A DNA stretch of 53,092 nt, taken from NCBI GenBank assembly GCA_026389895.1, contig JAPLGZ010000243.1:1-53092 (forward strand), read 5' to 3'. The position numbers were made by a program, and so were the translations under genes. A model generated the notes under the pieces. It did not search any database and was not told the DNA's origin. It saw nothing but the letters and a program-made list of their open reading frames with translations. Of the stretch, positions 9,926-21,451 are shown in pieces (position 1 is the stretch's first letter; each line of letters begins with the position of its first letter). This DNA is from Chloroflexota bacterium (GTDB lineage Bacteria > Chloroflexota > Anaerolineae > Caldilineales > Caldilineaceae).

Positions 9926-10377
9926 AGTTCGCCTGTATTCTAGCTATTCGTTAGGTTGCGGACAGAGCACATATAAGCGCGATGAGAAGCGCTTATGGTC
10001 ATTCTATTATACATACGATGGCAACAATGTTATAACCTTGCCTGTTCGTAGTCGCGGGGATGCCGCTGCCTGGCACATTTTATCTACTCTTACGAAGAAT
10101 GGACTCTTACGAAAAATGGACAATGCCAAACTCTGTCATTATAGAACTTACGGTAGCCCGTGTCAAACTTTCGCTTAAGGCGATAGCAGGGCGCTATGCG
10201 CGAGAGCTGATTGGCGGGCTATGAAATATCACGGCCAAGGCCGTCGCTAATGCTTCTGGTCTATCTCCTCATGGTAAAATCTCATAATTGATTTTTAGAT
10301 TGAATCTTAGAGTAGGCGACCCCTTTGATATATAATAGTTAGCCTATCCCTGTACCCATTATTTTTGAAGGCAAATT
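9926..10377. other. Intergenic region between divergent secD and histidine kinase genes
   Basis: 452 bases with no supported gene. It must contain both promoters. Visible: an 8-bp inverted repeat ATAAGCGC/GCGCTTAT at 9973-9996 just upstream of secD, a near-perfect 17-base direct repeat (ACTCTTACGAAGAATGG) near 10087-10121, and TATAAT at 10331-10336 in front of the kinase gene without a good -35. An 88-codon frame at 9912-10178 has no ribosome site and no family look. Confidence 0.5.
10331..10336 (+). promoter_or_regulatory. Possible -10 box for the histidine kinase gene
   Basis: A consensus TATAAT 41 bases ahead of the ATG at 10378. The -35 region (TTAGAG at 10307, 18 bases before) matches poorly, so the call rests on the -10 alone. 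Confidence 0.3.
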
Positions 10378-11709
10378 ATGAACCAAGAGCTACTGGAACA
10401 TATTCTTGAGGTTAGTCGCCAACTGGCCGAAACCCGTACATTAATTCCATTGTTAGAGCGCATTATGGTTGAAGCACTTCATCTTGTAGGCGCAGAACGT
10501 GGCTATATTGTCTTGATGCAAATCGATGGGACACTGGATTTCCGGGTGGCGCGTCACTACAATGGCACGCCGGTGCTTGATGCCGACGATCAGGTCAGTC
10601 GCTCTGTCTTGATTCAGACAATCGAAAAACGTCAGCCCTTGCTTTTACGAGATGCAATGAATGAAGCTTACTTTAACCAGCAGAACAGCGTAACCTTCCT
10701 TAAACTTCGCTCGGTAATGTGTGTGCCTTTAATCACACGTGGTAAAGCTATCGGCGCGATTTATGTAGAAAATCGCGCGGTGCGAGGTCGCTTCCGTGAG
10801 GAAGACTTGCCGCCGCTGGTAATTTTTTCGAATCAAGCGGCCGTCACCATTGAAAATGTCACCCTCAACGAAGATCTGGAGGCGCGCATTGCCGAGCGGA
10901 CGCGCGAATTAGAAGACGAACGAGCCTTACTAACCCAGCGCGTGGCCGAACGCACCCTGGCCCTAAGCGCTGCCAACGCTGAATTAGTCCATGCGGCGCA
11001 TTTGAAGGATGAGTTTCTGGCTACGGTCAGCCACGAATTGCGCACACCATTGACGGCGATTCTCAATCTGACAGAAGCGCTCCAATTAAAAATTTACGGT
11101 GAATTGAGCCCCAAACAAGAGAAGGCTCTGCAAAGTATTCACAAGAGTGGTTATCATCTACTCGCGTTAATCAATGATGTGCTTGATCTGGCGAAAATTG
11201 AAGCCGGGGCATTGGAATTAGCGATCAATCTGGTTTTTGTAAAGACGACTTGTCAAGCCAGCCTTGAATTGGTGCAAGAACATGCCACGAAAAAGCGGAT
11301 TCAGCTGCTCTTCGAATACGATGACACCGTCACGACGATGATGACCGATGAACGGCGGTTGAAGCAAATTTTGGTGAATTTATTAGACAACGCCATTAAA
11401 TTTACCCCAGAAGATGGGCAAGTAGGGCTGAAAATTGTCGGCGAGGCGGCGGCGGATCGTGTCTGTTTTATTGTGTGGGATAATGGTATTGGCATTTCAC
11501 CCGAAGAACAGCGCTTGATCTTCCAACCATTTGTTCAGCTAGATTCCAGTCTTACGCGGAAAAACAGTGGGACAGGGCTTGGTTTGGCCATTATTAAACG
11601 TATTGTTGATACCCAGGGTGGGGAGATCTCGCTCGAGAGCAAACTTGATCAAGGTAGCCGTTTTATGGTTGGTTTACCTTGGCATAAAACACTTTCTCTT
11701 CCGCTTTAA
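10378..11709 (+). CDS. GAF-domain sensor histidine kinase
   Basis: A 443-residue cytoplasmic kinase with no membrane segment. Residues about 15-160 form a GAF sensor domain (LVGAERGYIVLMQIDG, MCVPLITRGKAIGAIYVEN). Residues 165-205 form a coiled linker in which the AERT motif occurs twice (RIAERTRELEDE and RVAERTLALSAAN). The HisKA domain follows with phospho-acceptor H219 in TVSHELRTPL, then HATPase_c with N box DNAIKFTPEDG, G1 box DNGIGI and G2 box GTGLGLAI. Start ATG behind GAAGG. It stands alone; no response regulator is adjacent, so signal and partner are unknown. Confidence 0.93.
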   Translation: MNQELLEHILEVSRQLAETRTLIPLLERIMVEALHLVGAERGYIVLMQIDGTLDFRVARHYNGTPVLDADDQVSRSVLIQTIEKRQPLLLRDAMNEAYFNQQNSVTFLKLRSVMCVPLITRGKAIGAIYVENRAVRGRFREEDLPPLVIFSNQAAVTIENVTLNEDLEARIAERTRELEDERALLTQRVAERTLALSAANAELVHAAHLKDEFLATVSHELRTPLTAILNLTEALQLKIYGELSPKQEKALQSIHKSGYHLLALINDVLDLAKIEAGALELAINLVFVKTTCQASLELVQEHATKKRIQLLFEYDDTVTTMMTDERRLKQILVNLLDNAIKFTPEDGQVGLKIVGEAAADRVCFIVWDNGIGISPEEQRLIFQPFVQLDSSLTRKNSGTGLGLAIIKRIVDTQGGEISLESKLDQGSRFMVGLPWHKTLSLPL

Positions 11710-11737
11710 GTTTTGGTGAAAACGGAACAACCATACG

Positions 11738-11791
11738 CTCGCCATGAAAAGTCGGGGTCAGCCATGCCTGACCCCGACTTTTCATGGCGAG
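11738..11791. terminator. Long perfect hairpin between convergent genes
   Basis: The arms 11738-11761 and 11768-11791 are perfectly complementary over 24 bp around the 6-base loop CCATGC. Each arm carries CATGAAAAGTCGGGGTCAG or its complement. It lies exactly between the ends of the kinase gene (+) and the SdrD-repeat gene (-), so a bidirectional terminator is the likely role, although the flanks have only scattered T. Confidence 0.65.
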
Positions 11792-11826
11792 TGCGAAATT
11801 TTCGTTTCTCTATCGTTTCATCCGCT

Positions 11827-14800
11827 TTATCTGGTCACCAGCGGCAAGAAGAGGTGCTGACGAGCGGAGGGCTCCTGGCCATTTTCGATATCGGTCGGCT
11901 GGCTGACAAAGCCAGCATCCCATGTAAGGTCGCGCTGACCAGGGTTGAGTGTGATCAAGACTGTCTGCCCAGTAATCGGATTGGCATCACTGTTATGCTC
12001 GCCGGCATGGTTGATGGTGAAACCAGCATAACCTGGTGCTAACACGAATGTGACCTGATAATGGCCGGGTGCTAAGTTCTCAAAGAGATAAGAGCCGTCA
12101 GCCGCGGTGAGCGTGTGCGAAATTTCTTGGCCACTCGCATCGAGCAGCACCGCCATTACCCCATTAAGCAAATTTTCATTCGTCGCCCACTCCCCATCTG
12201 CGTGGTCAACCAAACCATCATCCCAAACATGACCGCCCAGCGCCGCGGTCAGTGCCGGGGTGAGCCCTGCATCCCAAGTGAGATCATCCTCACCGCTGCT
12301 CAATGTTGTCACAACCGTGCGCCCGGTGAGCTGATTCGCATCCGAATCTTTGGCGAGGTTGCCCCCTTGGTTGGCTCTTGTAAACGTATAGCCGGCAGGT
12401 TGCGTAAAGACGACATAATAGTCGCCTGGCCGTAAGTTGGAAAAGTGGTAAAACCCGGTAGCATCCGTTACTGTGGTCGCTACCTGATTGGCTTGCCCAT
12501 CAAACAGGGTCACTAGTACATTGGCTACTGGTATTTCACCGTTATCCTGCACGCCATCGCTATTCTGGTCGATCCAGACATAGTCACCCAGGCTGGCGGG
12601 CTTAAAGAGCCCTAGATCAAGGGTCAGATCTTGGCTGCCAGCGGTCAGAGGACCAGTGGGCGCCGTTTGGCCGGTCTGCTGATCGGCGTCCGAATCCAGG
12701 GTTCGATCCCCACCCGCATTTTTCGTCGTGACGCCATAACCAGCCGGTGCGGTTGTTAGATCAAAGACGACATAGTAGTTGCCTGGTGGCAAATTGTCAA
12801 AGAGATAAAAGCCATTCGGTGCGGTCGTTGTCACCAGATTCATGGCGGCGCCGGTGCTCTGGAAAAGGGTGGCTTTCACGCCACCAATCCCTGGTTCACC
12901 CGCATCTTGGAGGCCGTTGGCGTTTAGATCCTCCCAGACAAAGTCGCCGACGCGTACAATATCACTGACTGGGTTTTGAGGTGTATAGATGCCCATGTCT
13001 AAGGTCAAATTGCTACCATTTTGCAGCAAGCCGGTGGCCGTACTTTTGCCCGTAATCGGATCGGCATCGGAATTGCTGTCCGCAGGCACGCCGTTCGCCT
13101 GTTGTCGTGTGACCCCATAGCCAGTTGGCAATGTTTTCAGATCAAAGACCACATAATAATCACCTGCCGGTAAATTGCTAAAGAGGTATTTACCACCGCT
13201 ATCCGTAATTTGTGGCGTGATAGGCTGATTGCTGGCGTCAAGCGTAACGGGTAGGTCTGTGGCCGTGTTGAAGAGCGTTACCTTGATGCCTGGCACACCG
13301 GGTTCATTACCGGCGGAGCCAGCATCTTGTTGCCCGTCATGATTCGCATCGATCCAGACATAATCACCAACCTGCACCGTTCCATAGAAGCCAAAATCAA
13401 CCGTCAGATCCCCGTTGCGATCATTCCCGTCGATGGCAATATCAGGCTCAGCATCTACCGCCAGATTGATCACTGGGCTGGTGACTGGGTTGCCAGAACC
13501 GGTCTGAACGCCATTGTCGTCATTATCCGTGCCGTCGTCATTTCCATCAGTCACGGCGCTGCTCTGTGGATAGAGCGTTGGCGGTGTAGGAATGTAGACA
13601 AAATAATTGCCGGGCGTCAAGTTGATAAAATTGTACAAGCCACCATTACTTGTGGTTGTGGTGCGCAGTGGTGGGCTGGTCAGCGGATTAGCGCCTGCAT
13701 TGAATAGCTGCAATTCGATGCCATCAATGCCATTCTCGTTGGCATCTTTATGCCCATCATGATTGGCGTCATGCCAGACAAGGTTGCCCAAGTTCACCAA
13801 AGGCAACGTAATAAAGCCAAAATCATAGGTGTGATTATTGTAACCTGCACCGCTTAAGTCAGTATAAGGCACGGTGTAAACCACATCAACACCATTCACA
13901 ACCCCGTCTGAATCGTTGAGATCGGAACCACTGGGCGAAGGCGTCGCGTCATTGGCTTCGGTCAATTGCAACCCCGCTAATGGGAGCTGTTGACCAATGC
14001 CCGTCGCGTTGGGGATGCGGATCGTATATTCAGAACTGCCATTTGGAACCCCTGTGCCATAAACGATCCCTTTGGCATTATTCAGATTGACGTTGCTATT
14101 GTTGAAGTAATATTGACCATCTTGGCTGGTGATCGTCGTGCCTACTTTGACGTTATTCCGATATAGATCAACCGTAACGCCGCCCAGACCGGCTTCACCA
14201 GGATCCTGAAGGCCATTGCTATTGCCATCTTGCCAAACTCGGTTGCCAATTTCAATTGGGGCGGCGTCGCATAGCAATTCTATATCGCCCATACCCATCG
14301 CCTTGACATGCGTCTCGGCGCTATGATAGACCGTATAGCCCCGATTGCGGGCGCCACTATTATTATTGTGCCAGATCACGCCAGCATCATCATTGTTTTG
14401 AAATGGTTCAATCGCTGTTGTTGCCACTTCCCCGCTGCCAGGTAAGAAGGCTAGACCACCTTGGCTGTTTTCGCCGGTCTGGGTATAGCCAGTTGGGGCG
14501 TCATCTTCAAAATAGAACTCGCCATTGCCTGGTCCTTGATGATTGTTACTTTTGTTGGCGCACCCTGCTGCGCCAGGCTGCACAAAGGCGCCGTTCACAT
14601 TACAAACACGTAGGATGTCGCCGGCATTGAGCACATGTACGACATGCGAAACCGGGTCACTGGCATTCGCTGGCGGTTGTGGTTCACCACCCTGTAAAAA
14701 CCAACGGTCGCCAAACCCGAGAATCAACGATCCGTCCACGTCGAACTCGATATCAGAGAGGATTGGCTGTGGCCAGGCCAAGTTGTCACCACCTTGACCG

Positions 14801-16176
14801 GGAAATACGGTGGGCCAGGCAGAGAGCCAGGGATTCCACTGGCAACCATAGGCACCTGGCTGCCCCTGTTGCCATGCACAACCCTTGGCATAATCGAGGT
14901 CAAGCTTCGTGACGGTCGAGAAACCTGCGGCTGGCTGATTAGGATCAAAGGAGAGCACATAGGCATCCAGGTCGGCAGCGGTGCCATTGTGTTCTGCCGA
15001 GCAGACACCGCCTACATAAACAAGCCCATTGTGCACTTTGAGACCCCAAGGGCGAAACTCACCGTTGGTGCAGTTCGGCGCGCCATGATTGATCAGTGGG
15101 TAGGCCGTAACATCACTCGTAGTCGGTGTATGCAGTGGCGCGCCAACCTGAATGGCAAGCAAGGTGCGCTGATTCAGGTTCACCGCCCATAGGGTTTGCT
15201 CGTCTTCCGATAGCTCAATATCACCAAAGGCAACTTTGCCCACCGCATCAAACGACGCCGGGTCAATGCTTTTGCATTCATTGCCTTCTTGTTGGCAACC
15301 GGGCAAACCACTGTGCGGATCGCTGCCAGTATTGATGCCCGCTACTGTATTTAGATTCGCAAAATTGGTGACAGCTGGGGTGACGCCAGCCATATCGACG
15401 GCATAAATGCCACCACTGCCCAGTGGACCGTAGCCGCTGTGCCGGCGTTGCACCGCCGCGACAAACAACGTTTTGGAGGTGCGTTGATAGGCCAGCCCCC
15501 AAGTCGCGGCCCCGATCGTTGCGGCATCGGCCAACGCTGTGCTTTGGTTGGTTTCGCCGCTGGCATGATAAGGAAAGTAGGAGAGGGCCTCGGCCGGACC
15601 CGTCGCAATGAATCCCGGCGGTGGCGCCTTTAACGGATCGCCGGCGATAAAACAGTTGGCCGCTATGTTCGGGTTGTTCTGGCAATATTCGGCTGGATTG
15701 TTGATGCCCAGATTTATATTATTGGCGCTGTTGCCGGCTACAAATTGTACGGTTGTGCCCGATTGCGATCCGGCTGGCCCTGGTTTGAGATTGGCTGGTA
15801 GATTCGTAAATTCAATGCGATAGGGGCCTATACCCGTTGCGCTCAGGGTGTAGATTCCATTCGCGGCGCTGCTTGTGCTGCCCTGCTTGACGCCTGTTGC
15901 ATCGTAGGCGGTAATAATCACACCACCAACGCCTGGCTCCGTAGCGTTATCGAAGTTGCCATTGGCATTCAGGTCGCGAAAGACCGTTCCTGTGATCACA
16001 CCTGCGGCAAAAATGTTTTGCGCAGGCATGATGATACCAGTGGCCAGGCTGAGCAAGAGGAGGACGCGTAGCCCAATCTTACCCGCCTGCCAATACCTTG
16101 ATCCTATAGAAATTTTTAATGGCCTTACGGCCGCTATTCTTACTTGTATGCTTTTGTCGCGCTTGAATAATCCCAT
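11827..16176 (-). CDS. Secreted SdrD B-like repeat protein with propeller-like region
   Basis: A 1449-residue exported protein. Residues 34-58 form a signal segment ending in AAG after ALAT-type hydrophobic residues. An SdrD/Cna-B-like domain begins near 59 (GTVFRDLNANGNFDN). Residues about 165-630 look like a beta-propeller (repeated blocks such as WGLAYQRTSKTLFVAAVQ and LWAVNLNQRTLLAIQ). Six more SdrD B-like domains follow at about 642, 795, 934, 1075, 1197 and 1312, each opening like VGDYVWIDANHDGQQD with calcium-type Asp/Asn loops and a Y/F-LF-NL-PG-YYVVF core. The chain ends HLFLPLVTR with no membrane helix or LPxTG. Known relatives are surface proteins; the binding partner is unknown. 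Confidence 0.88.
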   Translation of the reverse strand: MGLFKRDKSIQVRIAAVRPLKISIGSRYWQAGKIGLRVLLLLSLATGIIMPAQNIFAAGVITGTVFRDLNANGNFDNATEPGVGGVIITAYDATGVKQGSTSSAANGIYTLSATGIGPYRIEFTNLPANLKPGPAGSQSGTTVQFVAGNSANNINLGINNPAEYCQNNPNIAANCFIAGDPLKAPPPGFIATGPAEALSYFPYHASGETNQSTALADAATIGAATWGLAYQRTSKTLFVAAVQRRHSGYGPLGSGGIYAVDMAGVTPAVTNFANLNTVAGINTGSDPHSGLPGCQQEGNECKSIDPASFDAVGKVAFGDIELSEDEQTLWAVNLNQRTLLAIQVGAPLHTPTTSDVTAYPLINHGAPNCTNGEFRPWGLKVHNGLVYVGGVCSAEHNGTAADLDAYVLSFDPNQPAAGFSTVTKLDLDYAKGCAWQQGQPGAYGCQWNPWLSAWPTVFPGQGGDNLAWPQPILSDIEFDVDGSLILGFGDRWFLQGGEPQPPANASDPVSHVVHVLNAGDILRVCNVNGAFVQPGAAGCANKSNNHQGPGNGEFYFEDDAPTGYTQTGENSQGGLAFLPGSGEVATTAIEPFQNNDDAGVIWHNNNSGARNRGYTVYHSAETHVKAMGMGDIELLCDAAPIEIGNRVWQDGNSNGLQDPGEAGLGGVTVDLYRNNVKVGTTITSQDGQYYFNNSNVNLNNAKGIVYGTGVPNGSSEYTIRIPNATGIGQQLPLAGLQLTEANDATPSPSGSDLNDSDGVVNGVDVVYTVPYTDLSGAGYNNHTYDFGFITLPLVNLGNLVWHDANHDGHKDANENGIDGIELQLFNAGANPLTSPPLRTTTTSNGGLYNFINLTPGNYFVYIPTPPTLYPQSSAVTDGNDDGTDNDDNGVQTGSGNPVTSPVINLAVDAEPDIAIDGNDRNGDLTVDFGFYGTVQVGDYVWIDANHDGQQDAGSAGNEPGVPGIKVTLFNTATDLPVTLDASNQPITPQITDSGGKYLFSNLPAGDYYVVFDLKTLPTGYGVTRQQANGVPADSNSDADPITGKSTATGLLQNGSNLTLDMGIYTPQNPVSDIVRVGDFVWEDLNANGLQDAGEPGIGGVKATLFQSTGAAMNLVTTTAPNGFYLFDNLPPGNYYVVFDLTTAPAGYGVTTKNAGGDRTLDSDADQQTGQTAPTGPLTAGSQDLTLDLGLFKPASLGDYVWIDQNSDGVQDNGEIPVANVLVTLFDGQANQVATTVTDATGFYHFSNLRPGDYYVVFTQPAGYTFTRANQGGNLAKDSDANQLTGRTVVTTLSSGEDDLTWDAGLTPALTAALGGHVWDDGLVDHADGEWATNENLLNGVMAVLLDASGQEISHTLTAADGSYLFENLAPGHYQVTFVLAPGYAGFTINHAGEHNSDANPITGQTVLITLNPGQRDLTWDAGFVSQPTDIENGQEPSARQHLFLPLVTR

Positions 16177-16245
16177 AAAACGGTTCCCTTATCTTAGTAA
16201 TAGTAGTAAGTAGTAAATAAACGGATTAGATAGCTGGGTAAAGAG

Positions 16246-16269
16246 CTTATACTTGACATTCAGTATAAG
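16246..16269. promoter_or_regulatory. Palindrome upstream of the SdrD-repeat gene
   Basis: The 8-bp perfect arms CTTATACT and AGTATAAG with an 8-base spacer lie 70 bases upstream of the minus-strand start at 16176. Size and place fit a dimeric repressor operator, but no regulator is known and chance cannot be excluded. Confidence 0.3.
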
Positions 16270-16470
16270 ATGGATATCAAATAGAAGGCGTTACAAATCG
16301 CTGACCCTTTTTTTATGAATGCAATGGCCCTCAGGAAAAAGCTGAATTAATTTAATACCAGGTGTCAGTTATCTCTCTGCGCACTCTGTGTAACGCCTGT
16401 CTTGCGTAACATGCCTGACCAAGTAATTATCCGTAACTCAGTGTGTGATGAAATTGGCCAAATGAAACAG

Positions 16471-16499
16471 TTGACAAGGCTCCCTACCTTCGTTATACT
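16471..16499 (+). promoter_or_regulatory. Sigma70-type promoter of the ilvB leader
   Basis: TTGACA (perfect -35) at 16471-16476, a 17-base spacer and TATACT (-10, 5 of 6) at 16494-16499. The predicted transcript start near 16506 gives 70 bases before the leader-peptide ATG and about 245 bases to the attenuator terminator. It is the strongest promoter in the window by consensus match. Confidence 0.8.
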
Positions 16500-16575
16500 A
16501 TTCAAAGTGATAGTTTGAACATCAAAATCCTGCGACGAACGCTGATATTTGAAAGCTAGGGCATACCTAACCTTT

Positions 16576-16686
16576 ATGAAACCTTGGGCTTTGCTTTCTG
16601 ACGTGCTTGTAGTAGTCCGCATCCTTCGCCAGCTTCTGGTCGTAATTCTTATTGACCGGAAGCCGTTAGTGGTTGGAGAAGCGTAG
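16576..16686 (+). CDS. ilv leader peptide, 36 codons
   Basis: ATG to TAG, 36 residues, of which 19 are Leu, Val or Ile. The densest runs are residues 10-17 (VLVVVRIL) and 20-26 (LLVVILI), and a third cluster LVV at 31-33 lies just before the stop. This is the design of the enterobacterial ilv leader peptides, in which ribosome stalling at branched-chain codons reads charged tRNA levels. It ends 38 bases before an intrinsic terminator and overlaps an alternative pairing segment. A ribosome site is weak (AGGG about 16 bases upstream). No similarity search was possible; the call rests on composition, place and the downstream RNA structure. Confidence 0.78.
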   Translation: MKPWALLSDVLVVVRILRQLLVVILIDRKPLVVGEA

Positions 16687-16735
16687 CCCGTAGGTTGTAT
16701 TCACTACGCTAGGTCACTGTAGACTCTTCCCAACC
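16671..16735 (+). promoter_or_regulatory. Candidate antiterminator pairing of the ilv attenuator
   Basis: GGTTGGAGAAG at 16671-16681 (leader codons 32-36) can pair with CTTCCCAACC at 16726-16735 in ten base pairs with one bulged A. This pairing uses the 5' arm and loop of the terminator and so excludes it. A competing hairpin AGCGTAG (16680-16686) with CTACGCT (16704-16710) is also possible, perhaps as a pause site. A ribosome stalled in codons 10-26 leaves the segment free; a ribosome at the stop codon covers it. This mechanism is inferred. Confidence 0.65.
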
Positions 16736-16750
16736 GGGAAGAGTTTTTTT
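16724..16750 (+). terminator. Intrinsic terminator of the ilv attenuator
   Basis: CTCTTCCC (16724-16731), the tetraloop AACC and GGGAAGAG (16736-16743) form a perfect 8-bp stem followed by seven T. It lies between the promoter and ilvB with no full-length gene ahead of it, which is what makes it an attenuator and not an ordinary gene-end terminator. Confidence 0.85.
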
Positions 16751-16968
16751 GTTTTTGGCTATTTTTGATGGAGATTAAACCTCATTTATTGATTGAAAAA
16801 TAAAGTACGAAGTGACAAATCGGGTAGCCGTGTTTGACAGGAAGCCGTGTTTGATAGGCAGTCGTCTTTACCAAAGGATAGACATCGTAGGCAATGAACC
16901 ACGTAACTGATAAAAACATGTAAGCGATGAACACGTAAGTAGGGAATGAAAATACTAAGGAGAAACTT

Positions 16969-18777
<1,809 letters not shown>

Positions 18778-18795
18778 AATTCATTGACGATTTTT

Positions 18796-18900
18796 GATTT
18801 ACGATTTACGAAGGAGTGGTGAGCGGAGCCTGTGATTTCTTCGCCCCTCTTGGAGAGCAGAATGATGATGTCCGGCCCTTCACTTCGTAAATCGTAAATC
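18796..18900. repeat. Palindromic word repeat between ilvB and ilvN
   Basis: GATTTACGATTTACGAAG (18796-18813) and its exact complement (18883-18900) flank a 69-base middle. Both flanks continue with the same words (GACGATTTTTGATT on the left, CGTCAATCGTCAATC on the right). The ilvN ribosome site GGAGG follows at once. Built from 7-base units differing by single bases, it looks like a dispersed intergenic repeat. Confidence 0.7.
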
Positions 18901-18934
18901 GTCAATCGTCAATCAAAAATGGAGGAATAGAACC

Positions 18935-19507
18935 ATGAAACATACACTCGTCGCGTGGATGCGCGACAAACCCGGTGTGCTGAACCGGGTGTCTGGTTTG
19001 CTGCGCAGGCGTAACTTTAATATTGACAGCTTACAGGTGGGGCACAGTGAGCAGTTGGGCATCAGCCGCATGACTTTTGTGGTTGATGGCGATGAACACA
19101 TGGTCGATCAGGTGATTAAGCAAATGCGCAAAGTGATTGACGTGACGCGCATTGATAATATCAGCGATCGACTAAGTGTTGTGCGCGAATTGGCGTTGGT
19201 GCGGGTGCGCACCACCCCCGAGACGCGCTCCGAGATCATCCAGATCGTCGAAATTTACCGCGGTGAAGTGGTTGACGTGGCGCTCGATTCGATGGTGGTG
19301 CAGATTATCGGTTCGGAAGATCGTGTGGATTCGCTCATTAGCTTGATGGAGAACTTTGGTGTGCTGGAAATGGTGCGCACCGGCCGCGTGGCCATGTTGC
19401 GCGGCAGTTCCGAAAGGCGTAAACGCGGGAGCTCGGTCTGGAGTGCGCGTTCCAACGGCATCGAAGCGGCCACCGCGACCGATCTGTTTTCAAGAAGTGG
19501 TGTGTAA
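18935..19507 (+). CDS. ilvN: Acetolactate synthase, small regulatory subunit
   Basis: Regulatory subunit that activates IlvB and confers feedback inhibition by valine. 190 residues. An N-terminal ACT domain ([32 protein letters not shown]) is followed by the ALS small-subunit C-terminal domain ([19 protein letters not shown]). The last 25 residues (after [10 protein letters not shown]) are longer than usual and basic. Start at ATG behind GGAGG. Often named ilvH or ilvN; the choice of symbol is conventional. Confidence 0.95.
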   Translation: MKHTLVAWMRDKPGVLNRVSGLLRRRNFNIDSLQVGHSEQLGISRMTFVVDGDEHMVDQVIKQMRKVIDVTRIDNISDRLSVVRELALVRVRTTPETRSEIIQIVEIYRGEVVDVALDSMVVQIIGSEDRVDSLISLMENFGVLEMVRTGRVAMLRGSSERRKRGSSVWSARSNGIEAATATDLFSRSGV

Positions 19508-19517
19508 GTGGCCCAAA

Positions 19518-19574
19518 GCATGAGGTAAAAAACAGGGCATGTGTACGCAACATGCCCTGTTTTTTACCTCATGC
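19518..19574 (+). terminator. 25-bp hairpin after ilvN
   Basis: The arms 19518-19542 and 19550-19574 are perfectly complementary over 25 bp around the loop GTACGCA. The descending arm contains six T (CCTGTTTTTTACC). It lies 11 bases after the ilvN stop and is likely a terminator or strong RNA boundary, which would mean ilvC has its own promoter in the following 200 bases. Confidence 0.7.
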
Positions 19575-19719
19575 GATTATGTGAAGTAAAATTCGTAACA
19601 ACTCAGGCGTAGCCACGAATGACACAAATTAGGCCAAAAACGACGTAAGAAATTTAGCTTAACTCGTATCATATGTTGCTAAAGGTTTTTCTGAAGCCAG
19701 CGTAATCATTGAAATTTAA

Positions 19720-21252
<1,533 letters not shown>

Positions 21253-21327
21253 TTGATGGAATTAGCCTGCTCTTGATCAAGCATAAACCCGCGTGACGCA
21301 GGTAGGTTGAAAAGCCAGTGACCGGGC

Positions 21328-21388
21328 GTGCACCCAGAAGATATAACTCAGCGTAAAGAGCATAGCTGTTTGGTCTTTCTGGGTGCAC
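21328..21388 (+). terminator. Inverted repeat between ilvC and leuA
   Basis: GTGCACCCAGAA (21328-21339) and TTCTGGGTGCAC (21377-21388) form a 12-bp stem over a 37-base loop, with CTCGCTTTTC behind. It could terminate ilvC transcripts or act in a leuA leader; no leucine-rich leader frame was found. Confidence 0.45.
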
Positions 21389-21451
21389 ACTCGCTTTTCT
21401 CTATCTGCTCCGTGACACAAATTTTGCTACGTAATTGGAAGGAGCTTGATA

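Larger units (their letters stand above)
16177..16968. other. 792-base divergent regulatory region upstream of ilvB
   Basis: Separates the SdrD-repeat gene (-) from ilvB (+). It contains the palindrome CTTATACT/AGTATAAG at 16246-16269, the ilvB promoter, leader peptide and attenuator (separate entries), and, past the attenuator, a 17-base direct repeat (AGCCGTGTTTGACAGGA, then AGCCGTGTTTGATAGGC) at 16825-16858 with no assigned role. Confidence 0.7.

Noticed and set aside
9912-10178. 88-codon plus-strand frame upstream of the histidine kinase
   Set aside because: It starts inside secD on the other strand, has no ribosome site and an odd Tyr/Arg-rich composition.
16621-16750. T-box riboswitch upstream of ilvB
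   Set aside because: No T-box core (AGGGTGGNACCGCG) and no specifier-loop architecture; the peptide-based attenuator explains the region.
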